NCBI GenBank assembly: GCA_937883755.1
Contig: CAKZYA010000028.1
Location: 1 to 42,857 of the forward strand
Direction: 5' to 3'
Length of the DNA stretch: 42,857 nucleotides
Source: an uncultured Flammeovirgaceae bacterium
Lineage (GTDB): Bacteria > Bacteroidota > Bacteroidia > Cytophagales > Cyclobacteriaceae
The notes below the pieces were generated by a model. The model saw only the letters and a program-made list of their open reading frames with translations. It had not been told where the DNA came from and ran no database searches. Both the position numbers and the translations under genes were made by a program. This document shows positions 1 to 7,810 of this stretch, piece after piece; positions within the stretch are counted from its first letter, which is position 1; each line of letters begins with the position of its first letter.

Positions 1-356
1 ACAAAGAATAGCACTAGCGTATCTATATCAGTGCTGTCAAAATATAGATAGAAACGTCGACGAAACCGCTCATCATAACGGAAGCTTTGATCTCCTGTGG
101 GGTCAACTATAAAGCCATAATTGCTGGCACCACCATCCCGTCTAGTATCAATATCTACTGTATCCCCTGCGTCGTCAATAATCTGAAAAGTGAAAGGATT
201 GAAACGGTCAGGAAATACAACTTCACCCGTGCTCTCATCAATCAAACGAAAAGCAAACGTAGAGCCGTCTATCAGATAACTAGGGTCGCTACAACCGCAG
301 TTAGTCATAAAACTTGAGATCATAGTAATTAGTAGTAGATCAGTAAGTCGTTTCAT
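1..356 (-). CDS. Partial secreted or lipoprotein-like hypothetical protein (C-terminus beyond the window)
   Basis: Reading the minus strand from an ATG at 354-356 gives 118 uninterrupted codons up to the left edge. The protein starts MKRLTDLLLITMISSFMTNC, a short basic and hydrophobic leader ending at Cys20. This looks like a lipoprotein signal, but the lipobox (MTNC) is poor. The mature part has Asp/Thr-rich beta-type sequence (FRLIDESTGEVVF, then DTVDIDTRRDGG). I do not recognise the family. It lies 26 bp downstream of the S74-domain gene on the same strand, so the two are probably co-transcribed and may share an envelope role. The C-terminus is missing, so no function is assigned. Confidence 0.6.
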   Translation of the reverse strand, partial: MKRLTDLLLITMISSFMTNCGCSDPSYLIDGSTFAFRLIDESTGEVVFPDRFNPFTFQIIDDAGDTVDIDTRRDGGASNYGFIVDPTGDQSFRYDERFRRRFYLYFDSTDIDTLVLFF

Positions 357-382
357 ATCAACTGAAATTTTTAATTCCGTGC

Positions 383-1198
383 TTACTTTTCTTTGCTCTT
401 CTTTAGGGCTGCTCGTAGTTCTTCTACTTCGGCACTTAGTTCTTTTACCGCATTAATCAGCACAAAGGTGAGGGCGGTTTGGTCAACGGTAAGGGTCTCG
501 CTGCCGTCTTCATCTTTAAAGCTACCCACCAAATCGGGAGCCACAGCCTGTAGTTCCTGGGCTACTACACCAATGTATTCCCGATCATCAGCTATCAGTA
601 TTTCTTCTTCCACTACTTCATCTCCATCTTCTTCACCTTCGGTAGGCTCTTTTATTTTCTGCTCTTTGCGGGGCTTGTATTTATACTTTTTGGGCTTCAT
701 CTGCTTTACCAGAGCTAAACCACCATTATATTCTTGTATGTTGCTTTTTAGTTTTTCGTCAGAAGTGACGCTAACGTTACTGGCTAAAACATTACCGTTA
801 ACGTGTAACCTCTCCGAAGCAACTGTGCGCCCAATGGCTACATTACCATTCATATTCACGTGTAGCCGATAAGAGCCGTTCACCGCAACGTAGAGGCCAT
901 CATCTCCATCATCTTGTATACCAATTGCTCCTTTTTTGTTAGGGACAGCCGTTTCAAACCGCATGGCCGAGTTATCGCCATTGTGCGTAACCGTAAGTTT
1001 CTTAACCTGCGCCTCACCATTTGTATTGATATACGCCGAAGAAGCAGTGCTAGACTGCATCAGATGTAAATCTGAATTGAGTTCAACTCGGTTATTAGGC
1101 ATTACCTTTACATTGATTTCGGGAGCGTTTAGTTGAGCTTGAGCCGGAATTACCCATACTGCGAACAAGAGGGCGGTGATGATTGTGCGTGTTTTCAT
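383..1198 (-). CDS. Secreted protein with C-terminal peptidase S74 (tail-spike chaperone) domain
   Basis: The 271-residue protein begins with a clear signal peptide (MKTRTIITALLFAVWVIPAQAQ, cleavage near residue 22). Short beta-repeat-like segments follow, of the type found in Bacteroidota cell-surface proteins (VNMNGNVAIG, LHVNGNVLASNVSV). The C-terminal half starts near residue 147 with SDEKLKSNIQ and continues to YIGVVAQELQAVAPDLV and a terminal helix rich in Glu, Leu and Lys. This matches the S74 intramolecular chaperone domain of endosialidase tail spikes, which helps beta-helical trimers fold and then releases itself. An acidic insertion (EPTEGEEDGDEVVEEE) splits the domain. No phage genes are nearby, so a host surface or adhesin role is more likely than a phage remnant. 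Autocleavage is inferred from the family, not seen. Confidence 0.78.
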   Translation of the reverse strand: MKTRTIITALLFAVWVIPAQAQLNAPEINVKVMPNNRVELNSDLHLMQSSTASSAYINTNGEAQVKKLTVTHNGDNSAMRFETAVPNKKGAIGIQDDGDDGLYVAVNGSYRLHVNMNGNVAIGRTVASERLHVNGNVLASNVSVTSDEKLKSNIQEYNGGLALVKQMKPKKYKYKPRKEQKIKEPTEGEEDGDEVVEEEILIADDREYIGVVAQELQAVAPDLVGSFKDEDGSETLTVDQTALTFVLINAVKELSAEVEELRAALKKSKEK

Positions 1199-1496
1199 GT
1201 GTTAAGGAGTAGTTTTAAGTGAATATAGTAAAATGTATAAGAAACATATTGAGTGATTATGCCTTACGCTTTTTTACAAAAAGCTCATCTTGACAAAAAG
1301 GCACAACCCTAGCAGTCACTGCAAAAATGCGTGAAAATTTTGTGTTTAACTATTATGCTAAACGCTTAAACAATAAATGATTTGATTTTTGTTATGAAAT
1401 TCTGAAGCGTTAATATATTAACTTCAGAAAAAATAGTAAGCATAAACGGCAATTTTTTTCAACTATTTTGATATTCAATCTGGCTTAACTCTTAAT
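1199..1496. other. AT-rich intergenic region with two hairpins
   Basis: This spacer between the RES toxin gene and the S74 gene has no credible ORF. It holds a small hairpin at 1268-1284 (GCTTTTT, 3-nt loop, AAAAAGC) and the larger inverted repeat at 1401-1428 listed separately. The promoter of the S74 gene should lie here; TATGTTTC on the minus strand is one mismatch from TAnnTTTG, but no good -33 element accompanies it. Confidence 0.4.
1401..1428. repeat. Inverted repeat downstream of the RES toxin gene
   Basis: A perfect 14-nt palindrome GTTAATATATTAAC is flanked by TCTGAA on the left and TTCAGA on the right, with a 2-nt GC bulge on the left arm. It lies about 70 bp past the toxin stop codon. 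There is a run of A on the right side (plus strand), so there is no U-tract for a minus-strand intrinsic terminator. It could still stabilise the 3' end of the toxin transcript or bind a protein. Confidence 0.45.
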
Positions 1497-1952
1497 CTAC
1501 TGCCTGAATCGTTTATCAAATAGTTCATCCTGTATTTCCACAATTTTTAACTTCTCGTGCCACGAATGTTGAGGATTAAACAGGTAATTATATTCAGTAG
1601 GCGATTGAGCCGAGGGTACACGCATGACCCAGTCAGTTTCATCGCTAAGCCATTGGTTGGTAATTTGGCTCAACTGGGCGGGGTAGGGGTAGTGATGCCA
1701 TCCTTTGGGTAGCTGGCTTTCCTGCACGTCTCGCACGGGGGCATCGTCGGGAAATTTTAGAGTAATCAGTGCCATGGTCCTAGGGGTTTTTCCTACACTA
1801 TTGGCTAATACTTCCAACTTGGCAAGTGAAATACTAGAAGAGGTGTATAAAATTTGAGTACCCTTCTGATGCCAACGACCAGCAACGTATAAACCACCTG
1901 TACCCTGAAGATCGCGGATACGTTTATGATTACTGATTCGGTAGACGAGCAT
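1497..1952 (-). CDS. RES-domain toxin (NAD-degrading type)
   Basis: This 151-residue protein has the layout of RES-domain toxins, which in characterised systems degrade NAD+ (MbcT/ParT/Res group). Arg5 is in VYRISN. The GRWHQKGTQILYTSSS block corresponds to the family GGRWN..G..YtS motif, and the Glu in SLAKLEVL matches the catalytic Glu. PSAQSPTEYNYLFNPQHSW matches the conserved PS......N.L.NP.H segment. The family name refers to its Arg, Glu and Ser, and all appear present, so the toxin looks intact. It starts 9 bp after its antitoxin gene, in the usual antitoxin-first order. Repression and neutralisation by the antitoxin are inferred from that pairing. Confidence 0.88.
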   Translation of the reverse strand: MLVYRISNHKRIRDLQGTGGLYVAGRWHQKGTQILYTSSSISLAKLEVLANSVGKTPRTMALITLKFPDDAPVRDVQESQLPKGWHHYPYPAQLSQITNQWLSDETDWVMRVPSAQSPTEYNYLFNPQHSWHEKLKIVEIQDELFDKRFRQ

Positions 1953-1961
1953 ACTAAACAG

Positions 1962-2432
1962 TTATGAATAGATCCCCCACTCTAACCGCAATAAGACTTC
2001 TTGTACGTGAAATCGCCCTAGAGGGGTAGCTAACAATGCTAACGGAGTTTGTTCGCCTAGGGCAGGAATTTCGCTTTTTAACCAAGTACGTAGGTCATTC
2101 TCATTTTCAAAAATCTCTATGCCCTGACTCCAAAGTTCAGCTAGCTGCAAAACCGTCTGAGATTCTATTTCAGAAAGACGTTTGCCGGAATGATAACGCC
2201 GTTGCAAAGTGCTTTCCGACATTCCTACTAGTTCGCTCATCTCCCGGTTACCTAGCTGTAACTTCTTCTGTAACTGCTTAAGAGCAGTAATAGGCAGTCC
2301 GATTTTAGATAATGGAATTAGGTCTAGCGTAGACCGCACTCGCTGACGATCTTTAGATGGCAGTGCCAATACCTCTTTTAGATACGAAAGTGACCCGGTA
2401 GTGAGAGAGGCAGCAGGTTGACTCATATTCAT
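1962..2432 (-). CDS. Xre/MbcA/ParS-type antitoxin with DUF2384 toxin-binding domain
   Basis: The 156-residue protein has an N-terminal Xre-like helix-turn-helix region (about residues 45-95, with LGNREMSELVGMSESTLQRR). The C-terminal DUF2384-type toxin-binding segment ends LGEQTPLALLATPLGRFHVQEVLLRLEWGIYS-like, written here from residue 125 to the end; the TPLALL and G..V...L.R...G positions are typical of antitoxins paired with RES toxins. Two possible starts lie 6 nt apart (ATG at 2432 and 2426); the outer one is used. A 38-bp palindrome sits 3 bp upstream of this start, the expected place for an autoregulatory operator. It is transcribed with the RES toxin gene 9 bp downstream. Confidence 0.87.
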   Translation of the reverse strand: MNMSQPAASLTTGSLSYLKEVLALPSKDRQRVRSTLDLIPLSKIGLPITALKQLQKKLQLGNREMSELVGMSESTLQRRYHSGKRLSEIESQTVLQLAELWSQGIEIFENENDLRTWLKSEIPALGEQTPLALLATPLGRFHVQEVLLRLEWGIYS

Positions 2433-2435
2433 TTG

Positions 2436-2473
2436 CTTAATAGTAAACAGTCAAATGACTGCTTACTATTAAG
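2436..2473. promoter_or_regulatory. 38-bp near-perfect palindrome, probable antitoxin operator
   Basis: The left arm CTTAATAGTAA (2436-2446) is exactly complementary to TTACTATTAAG (2463-2473). The inner arms CAGTCA (2448-2453) and TGACTG (2456-2461) are also complementary. Only the 2447/2462 pair and the two central bases break symmetry. It ends 3 bp from the antitoxin start codon, so protein binding could block transcription, and the RNA hairpin could hide the translation start. Binding by the Xre antitoxin is inferred. Confidence 0.75.
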
Positions 2474-2525
2474 TAACGCAATAGGTTATGCATTAGTTGT
2501 GGTGGAAATGGGTTTTGTTGCGATT

Positions 2526-2555
2526 AAAAAAGCCCGGCAGAATTTCTACCGGGCT
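2526..2555 (-). terminator. Intrinsic terminator of the thiolase gene
   Basis: On the minus strand AGCCCGGTAGA pairs with TCTGCCGGGCT (one U-G wobble), with a minimal loop, and is followed by six U residues. It begins 28 bp after the thiolase stop codon and separates it from the toxin-antitoxin operon. Confidence 0.88.
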
Positions 2556-2583
2556 ACATATTCTTCTTGAAGAAACCTCAAGT

Positions 2584-3759
2584 CTAATTTAAAAACTCAA
2601 AGATGCCAGCTACACCCTGACCACCCCCTACGCAGGCAGTTACCATGCCGTACTTCTGCTTACGGCGACGCATCTCATTAATCAGTTGTACAGTCAGTTT
2701 AGCTCCGGTACAACCCAGCGGATGACCAAGAGCAATCGCTCCGCCATTTACATTAAGCTTATCCATATCAATGTCTAACTCACGGCCTACCGCGAGTGCC
2801 TGAGCAGCAAAAGCTTCGTTGAGCTCAATCTGATCAATATCAGTCAGTTTTAATCCAGCACGGTCTAGTGCCTTCGGAATAGCTTTTACCGGACCAATAC
2901 CCATAATGCGGGGATCGACTCCAGCTACGCAGTAGCTCATCATTCGGGCTTGGGGCTGTAAACCCAGTTGGTTTACCATTTTTTCAGACATTACTAATAC
3001 AAAAGCTGCCCCGTCAGAAGTCTGAGAGGAATTACCCGCCGTAACGGTGCCTCCCTGGCGGAAGACAGGTCTCAATTTGGCTAATGCCTCTTGGTTAGTA
3101 TCGGGGCGAGGACCTTCATCAGTATCTACCACAAATTCGCGTTGCTTACGTTCTCCGCTTTCGTCTACGTAGGTTTCGTGTACAGTCACCGGAACAATTT
3201 CGTCTTTAAAGCGACCTTCTTTAATAGCACCCATTGCTCGCATATGTGAGTTGTAAGCAAACTCATCCATATCTTCACGGGACACATCGTAGTCTTTAGC
3301 CACTTCTTCGGCAGTCAGCCCCATACTGGTGTAGTACTCGGGATGATCTTTGGCAATCTTGAAATTCAGGGCAGTTTTATGTCCCATCATCGGCACTAGC
3401 GACATAGATTCAGTTCCGCCAGCAATAATGCAGTCAGCCATTCCGGCGTGCACCCGAGCTGAAGCAATATTGATCGCTTCAACCCCCGAGCCACAGTAGC
3501 GGTTGATGATCATACCGGGTACCTCGCGTCCTAAAGCCATCAGCGAGATCAATCGTCCCATCTGCATACCCTGCTCAGCTTCCGGCACAGCATTGCCTAC
3601 AATCAAATCGTCAACTATTTCGGGGGTAAGTCCTTCTACGGAACCAACTAGATGATTAATTACTTCCACCGCCAAATCATCGGGGCGAGTGAAACGGAAA
3701 CCGCCCTTTTTGGCTTTTCCTACGGCGGTTCGATAACCACCTACAATATATGCATCCAT
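2584..3759 (-). CDS. Acetyl-CoA C-acyltransferase (thiolase, FadA/PaaJ type)
   Basis: This is a full-length thiolase of 391 residues. The nucleophilic cysteine is Cys89 in NRYCGSG. His346 sits in ALGHPLGCTGAK, and the second catalytic cysteine, Cys376, sits in TACVGGGQG. These are the residues that cleave 3-ketoacyl-CoA with CoA to acetyl-CoA and a shortened acyl-CoA, or run the reaction in reverse. The length and EAFAAQAL block fit degradative 3-ketoacyl-CoA thiolases as well as acetoacetyl-CoA thiolases; the substrate cannot be set from sequence alone. No fadB-like partner is adjacent, and the gene appears monocistronic because a terminator follows it and an opposing gene lies upstream. Confidence 0.9.
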   Translation of the reverse strand: MDAYIVGGYRTAVGKAKKGGFRFTRPDDLAVEVINHLVGSVEGLTPEIVDDLIVGNAVPEAEQGMQMGRLISLMALGREVPGMIINRYCGSGVEAINIASARVHAGMADCIIAGGTESMSLVPMMGHKTALNFKIAKDHPEYYTSMGLTAEEVAKDYDVSREDMDEFAYNSHMRAMGAIKEGRFKDEIVPVTVHETYVDESGERKQREFVVDTDEGPRPDTNQEALAKLRPVFRQGGTVTAGNSSQTSDGAAFVLVMSEKMVNQLGLQPQARMMSYCVAGVDPRIMGIGPVKAIPKALDRAGLKLTDIDQIELNEAFAAQALAVGRELDIDMDKLNVNGGAIALGHPLGCTGAKLTVQLINEMRRRKQKYGMVTACVGGGQGVAGIFEFLN

Positions 3760-3936
3760 ATGCTTACGGGTTAAAAGTTTCTACTTAGTAATGACGCAAT
3801 ATACGAAGAAAATGTTCGTCATGCATACTACTTTTGAGTCAATGCCTTTAAGTTTCCGTGAGGTGCTCATGAAAGACTCAAACTACCTCTACTCAGTGAA
3901 AAAGGACTATTAAAAAGATTGACTCTATAAGATGTA

Positions 3937-3959
3937 ATCCCTACTTTCAAAGTAGGGAT
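3937..3959. repeat. Perfect 11-bp-arm palindrome upstream of an orphan secreted gene
   Basis: ATCCCTACTTT and AAAGTAGGGAT flank a single C, giving a 23-bp perfect inverted repeat. It ends 42 bp before the ATG at 4002. No U-tract follows on either strand, so an operator or an RNA hairpin in the leader fits better than a terminator. No partner regulator is encoded next to it. Confidence 0.5.
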
Positions 3960-4001
3960 ACTTGCTATTTTAACAAAAGATAGGCATAGGACTATTTACT
4001 G

Positions 4002-4775
4002 ATGATTAAAATAATATTGATTACTCCGTTCATTTTTGCCACTTTTTTAGTAGCAGCACAAGACTTGGTAAAGTTAGAGAGAGACTCTATACTTCTATTA
4101 CACTTTGGTAAGGCTGGTGGATTACATCAATGGAAACAACTTAAGAGTTATTATATAAAAAGGAGTAGTCTTACTACTTCTCCCCTTAATCCCTCGCATG
4201 AGCGTTCGTTAGACAGTTATTCCACGGGATATACAAACATCTATTTTCAAGATCCCGATCAGTATAGAGATGAACTGTATAAAGACGGCAGAGGAGCTAT
4301 TCATACATTCATTACTAATCGTGATGAGTCCAAATTATTTCGACATAATATTGAGAGAGAAACTATTCTTCCTAGTATTTACCATGAATCAATTTTGTAT
4401 AGCCACCACATTCACTCCATAGGAGTTACTCCGATTCTCTTATCGGCTTACGAAAAAGATAGTCTGGAATACGAAGGGATAGTTGATGCTTATGGGAAGA
4501 TATGTTATATGTTTTTCTCGACTGTTAAAAACCCAGTAGGAAACAATTCTAGACTTGTTGTATACATAGATGTAATTACAAATTTAGTACATGCTACCAC
4601 TACCACCTCACCAAAAGTAAGACACAAACTGTACACTGATTATCGGGATGTAGATCGCTTTATGGTTCCTCACACAAATACTTCGTATGACAACGGTACT
4701 TTGCTTGAGGAATATAAAATATTAGAAGCAAGAATTAACCAACCAATTGATAATCTTCTTTTTGAGGTTTGGTAA
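4002..4775 (+). CDS. Secreted protein of unknown function, weakly LolA-like
   Basis: This 257-residue protein begins MIKIILITPFIFATFLVAAQ, a good signal peptide with cleavage after AAQ. The rest is beta-strand-rich. The C-terminal part resembles the LolA/outer-membrane-lipoprotein-sorting fold in pattern only: YGKICYMFF, YIDVITNLVHATTT, then a segment like DYRDVDRFMVPHT and a final ARINQPIDNLLFEVW. In that family this corresponds to a strand reporting oxidised or modified substrate, a gently folded beta cup, and the phrase 'becomes mobile at these coordinates'. The weak match is a lead only. The gene is visibly richer in A and T than its neighbours, stands alone, and converges on batA with a 17-bp gap, so it may be a recent arrival. 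Confidence 0.6.
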   Translation: MIKIILITPFIFATFLVAAQDLVKLERDSILLLHFGKAGGLHQWKQLKSYYIKRSSLTTSPLNPSHERSLDSYSTGYTNIYFQDPDQYRDELYKDGRGAIHTFITNRDESKLFRHNIERETILPSIYHESILYSHHIHSIGVTPILLSAYEKDSLEYEGIVDAYGKICYMFFSTVKNPVGNNSRLVVYIDVITNLVHATTTTSPKVRHKLYTDYRDVDRFMVPHTNTSYDNGTLLEEYKILEARINQPIDNLLFEVW

Positions 4776-4792
4776 ATAATTCTATCAAGTAG

Positions 4793-5854
4793 CTAATCCA
4801 CCAACACATTACTGATAAAAGTAGACTTCAATACCAGCCAGATTAAGAAAAAGGCGATACCCCAGGTGAGGTAGATGTGGTAAAAATCAGTGGTGTCGCG
4901 GTAGCGGGTTTCTTTTATTTCGGCTTTTTCGTAGGTGTCAATCAGGTCGAATACTTCTTGTAGAGCTTGCTTGTTGGATACCCGATAGAATTCACCTTCG
5001 CCAATGCGAGCAATCTCACGTAGTGTAGTTTCATCTAGTGAGTTTTCTACATAGCGGGTGTTACCAAAAAAATCCTTTCCAAAGGGTACTTTTCCTTCCT
5101 TACCAATGGCAATGGAATAAATCTTTATGGCATAAGCATGGGCGAGTTCGGCGGCGGTAATCGGGTCGAGGTTGCCGGCAGTATTATCTCCATCGCTGAG
5201 CAGTACCATTACCTTTGAGGCCTTCTCTTCCGTAGTACGGCCTTCATCAGCATCGCGCATACGGTTAGTAGCCACAGCTAGGGCACTACCGATGGCGGTT
5301 CCTCGGCTTTCAATCATATCAAAATCAATCTGCTCAATAAAATCGTAGAGCAACTCGTAGTCGGTGGTGAGGGGCGAGAGGGAGTAGGCGTCACCGGAGA
5401 AGACCACTAGTCCAATCCGATCTTGCACTCGCCCAGCAATAAAGTTTCGGGCTACGTCTTTGGCGGCCTCTAGGCGGTTCGGCGTAAAATCCTGAATCCG
5501 CATCGATTCGGAAATATCAATTACCAGTACAATGTCAATTCCTTCGCTCCACTGCTCGACTTGCTCGTTGGTTCGTTGCGGGCGAGCCAAGGCAAACAGT
5601 AGCAGAGCTAATGTAAGAGCCAGCAGTAAAAACGGAACAAAACGCAACCATGTGAGTGGGTTTGATTTCAAAGCAGTTTTTGGGAAGGCCACCGGGAGCT
5701 TCTGACTGGAGCGTAGGCTAATTAGCCAGCGTAGAATGAAAAATAGCGGAATTAGCGGTAGCAAGTACAAGAACAAGCTGTTCTGAAACTCGAAGCTTTC
5801 GAGCACGAGGGGCGAAAACCATTCTAACGAAAACCAACTAGCGGTTGCTTCCAT
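4793..5854 (-). CDS. batA: BatA-like VWA-domain membrane protein
   Basis: The protein has 353 residues: two N-terminal membrane segments (about 27-44 and 70-90), the LALARPQ-type linker typical of BatA (here LFALARPQRT), a periplasmic von Willebrand A domain, and a C-terminal membrane segment (about 328-348). The MIDAS metal site is intact: Asp113, Ser115 and Ser117 in VIDISESM, a Thr in SRGTAIG and LLSDGDN later in the domain. Bat proteins are known from Bacteroidota as aerotolerance or envelope-stress factors; their biochemical role is not settled. The gene overlaps the upstream membrane-protein gene by 17 bp, so the two are translationally linked. The batB and TPR-protein genes that often follow are absent. 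Confidence 0.88.
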   Translation of the reverse strand: MEATASWFSLEWFSPLVLESFEFQNSLFLYLLPLIPLFFILRWLISLRSSQKLPVAFPKTALKSNPLTWLRFVPFLLLALTLALLLFALARPQRTNEQVEQWSEGIDIVLVIDISESMRIQDFTPNRLEAAKDVARNFIAGRVQDRIGLVVFSGDAYSLSPLTTDYELLYDFIEQIDFDMIESRGTAIGSALAVATNRMRDADEGRTTEEKASKVMVLLSDGDNTAGNLDPITAAELAHAYAIKIYSIAIGKEGKVPFGKDFFGNTRYVENSLDETTLREIARIGEGEFYRVSNKQALQEVFDLIDTYEKAEIKETRYRDTTDFYHIYLTWGIAFFLIWLVLKSTFISNVLVD

Positions 5855-6761
5855 GTTTTATATTTCGGTACCGTTGCTCGTAGCGGCGTTGGGTATGTTT
5901 TTCTAAATGTTGAAAATGACCGATTAGTTCACCGTTGAGGCGATGGCCGTAGATACTCCGATCAATCGCCCGCAAATCATCTTGCAAGACCTGTTCTTCG
6001 GGCAATTTAAGGATTTCTTTAGTCGTCATTTTAGTATACGGAGCGCGTTCTAGCCGTTCCATGTAGTGCTTCCATAATACCAGGGTCTGCTCAGATTGCT
6101 CCTGTCCGGGCGATTGCTCAATTTGTTTAAGCTGTTGAGCGAATCTTTCCTGAAAGCGAAGATAATCCTTCCGTAGCCGACGAAGCTGCCACTGCTTGCG
6201 AATTTTCTCCCCGAACACTAGGTAAACAATCAACAAAATGGCTAACAAGATGCCTAGCCCAATTAAAAAGTACGGATAATTGAACTGAAGAGGCACATCC
6301 TGATGGTTGGTGTTAGCTCGCAAATCCAGCGAGTCGGGCATCTGGGTAATGAGCTGCTGGAGATAAATAGAGTCCGTTTGTGCTCTTATCCGAACGCTAT
6401 CAATGTTTCCTTCTTCGTCCGCACTAATGATGTAAATAGGCAGTGCTAATTGTTGAAAAGTGTCTAGCTCAAAAGTGGTGAGCGTATATACTACGCTATC
6501 TAGGCTGGTAACGCTATCGGTTCGGGTTGGGATAAAAGTACGATCAATGTACTCAAAGGGAGCGAATGAATGATTTTCATCCGGGAATATTACTTCCAAT
6601 TCAGCCGGGTAGCGAAATGAAAGCGAGTACTGCACTTGCTGTCCGATTTTAGTGGAGTCTTGCAGAAAGTTTCCCGTAGGCTCCAGAGTCTGAGCATACG
6701 CCATCCCTAGCCCCAGCAAGAGCAATAAGCAATAAGAAAATATGTAACGAACGAGTTTCAC
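5838..6761 (-). CDS. Signal-peptide and single-TM protein of the Bat operon (DUF4381-like layout)
   Basis: The 307-residue protein starts with a signal peptide (MKLVRYIFSYCLLLLLGLGMAYAQ). An extracytoplasmic beta domain follows to about residue 160, then one membrane segment (about 165-183, YFLIGLGILLAILLIVYLVF), then a basic cytoplasmic tail of about 120 residues with a coiled-coil look (RKQWQLRRLRKDYLRFQERF). This is the layout of the DUF4381-like proteins found between DUF58 and BatA genes in MoxR/Bat clusters. Its molecular role is unknown. It overlaps batA by 17 bp and is separated from the DUF58 gene by a 155-bp spacer with an inverted repeat. Confidence 0.75.
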   Translation of the reverse strand: MKLVRYIFSYCLLLLLGLGMAYAQTLEPTGNFLQDSTKIGQQVQYSLSFRYPAELEVIFPDENHSFAPFEYIDRTFIPTRTDSVTSLDSVVYTLTTFELDTFQQLALPIYIISADEEGNIDSVRIRAQTDSIYLQQLITQMPDSLDLRANTNHQDVPLQFNYPYFLIGLGILLAILLIVYLVFGEKIRKQWQLRRLRKDYLRFQERFAQQLKQIEQSPGQEQSEQTLVLWKHYMERLERAPYTKMTTKEILKLPEEQVLQDDLRAIDRSIYGHRLNGELIGHFQHLEKHTQRRYEQRYRNIKHGSNR

Positions 6762-6771
6762 GTTTTTCTAC

Positions 6772-6908
6772 AATGATTGATGACGAATGAATAATGATGA
6801 ATATATCTCCGATTTATCATTCTTATTTATGGAAGGAAATAATTGATTTTCAGGCACTTGCTTATCATTAATTGCCAGCTGTACATTATTCATTCATCAT
6901 CGTTCAAT
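6772..6908. repeat. Intergenic inverted repeat within the Bat operon (dispersed copy 1)
   Basis: A 25-bp segment at 6772-6796 (core GACGAATGAATAATG) matches the reverse complement of 6884-6908 at 21 of 25 positions. The same 25-bp segment recurs with one difference at 13358-13382. Both copies lie about 10 bp upstream of a minus-strand start codon. This suggests a small dispersed intergenic element, or a transcript hairpin placed between co-transcribed genes. Confidence 0.5.
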
Positions 6909-6916
6909 ATTCATTA

Positions 6917-7810
6917 TCAACTACTTTTACGAATTCGGCTCCGTACCCGAAATAGCTTAATCAACTTAGGTACATAATCTTCGTCAGTATTCACCGGAAG
7001 ATAATCGGCCTGGTATTTCCGGCAAAACTCCTCTAATGACTGACGAGTATTACCGTAAGTATTGCTAATGCGGTTTCGAAAGAATGAAGAAGAGGAATTG
7101 ACCCATAGGGTTTTTCTACTCTCTTTATCATAGACAGGTACAATGCCCAAACTCGGTAGTTTGGTTTCCCTTCGGTCTGATAGGTGCGTTATAATCAGAT
7201 CGTGCTTACGGGCGAGTGCCCGAAGATTATCATCGTAGCCCTCATCAATAAAATCAGACACAAAAATCACGATACTCCGCCGTTTGATAACGTTAAGCAA
7301 GTAACGAATAGCATTGTTGAGATCAGTACGCGTGGAAGAGGGACGTAAATTATACAGCTTAGAAATAATCTGATAGGCGTGTTTGTCGCCTTTACTTGGC
7401 TTTACGTACACCTCCTTCTGATCCGAAAAGCAGAACATTCCTACCTGACTGCCCTCTTTAATAGCGGATAATGCCAGCACCCCACAAATCTCCTTGCCTA
7501 CATCTACCTTCTGGTGCCCCTGGTTACCAATTTCCTGTGAAGCGCTTACGTCTAGCACCAAATACACAATCTGCTCTCGCTCTTCACGGTAGGTTTTTAC
7601 ATAAACACTGTGCCCCTTTGCCGTAGCATTCCAATCGATAGAACGTATATCGTCACCGTACTGGTACGGGCGTACATCGTCGAAGGTAATGCCTGATCCC
7701 TTAAATACCGAGTGAAAATCGCCCTGCATTTGGGTAGTAATTGCCTTGCGGATGGCAATCTCGTACTTGCGTAGCTTCTTCAGTAATTTACGTACTTCCT
7801 CTTTGTTCAT
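6917..7810 (-). CDS. DUF58 domain protein of the MoxR/Bat system
   Basis: The 297-residue cytoplasmic protein has no membrane segment. The N-terminal DUF58 signature is clear: GDFHSVFKGSGITFDDVRPYQ-like sequence followed by GDDIRSIDWNATAKG and VKTYREERE. A VWA-like fold follows, with LVLDVSAS as a degenerate metal-site strand. In well-studied clusters DUF58 proteins accompany a MoxR AAA+ ATPase, which probably acts as a chaperone or metal-insertion factor. No moxR gene lies directly upstream: the next gene is the divergent tamB. It is the first gene of the operon, with a possible promoter at 7871-7897. Confidence 0.88.
   Translation of the reverse strand: MNKEEVRKLLKKLRKYEIAIRKAITTQMQGDFHSVFKGSGITFDDVRPYQYGDDIRSIDWNATAKGHSVYVKTYREEREQIVYLVLDVSASQEIGNQGHQKVDVGKEICGVLALSAIKEGSQVGMFCFSDQKEVYVKPSKGDKHAYQIISKLYNLRPSSTRTDLNNAIRYLLNVIKRRSIVIFVSDFIDEGYDDNLRALARKHDLIITHLSDRRETKLPSLGIVPVYDKESRKTLWVNSSSSFFRNRISNTYGNTRQSLEEFCRKYQADYLPVNTDEDYVPKLIKLFRVRSRIRKSS

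Noticed and set aside
393-872. A 159-codon open frame on the plus strand, antisense to the S74 gene
   Set aside because: Ser-rich mirror of the minus-strand gene with no start context or family likeness; the S74 reading has a signal peptide and clear motifs.
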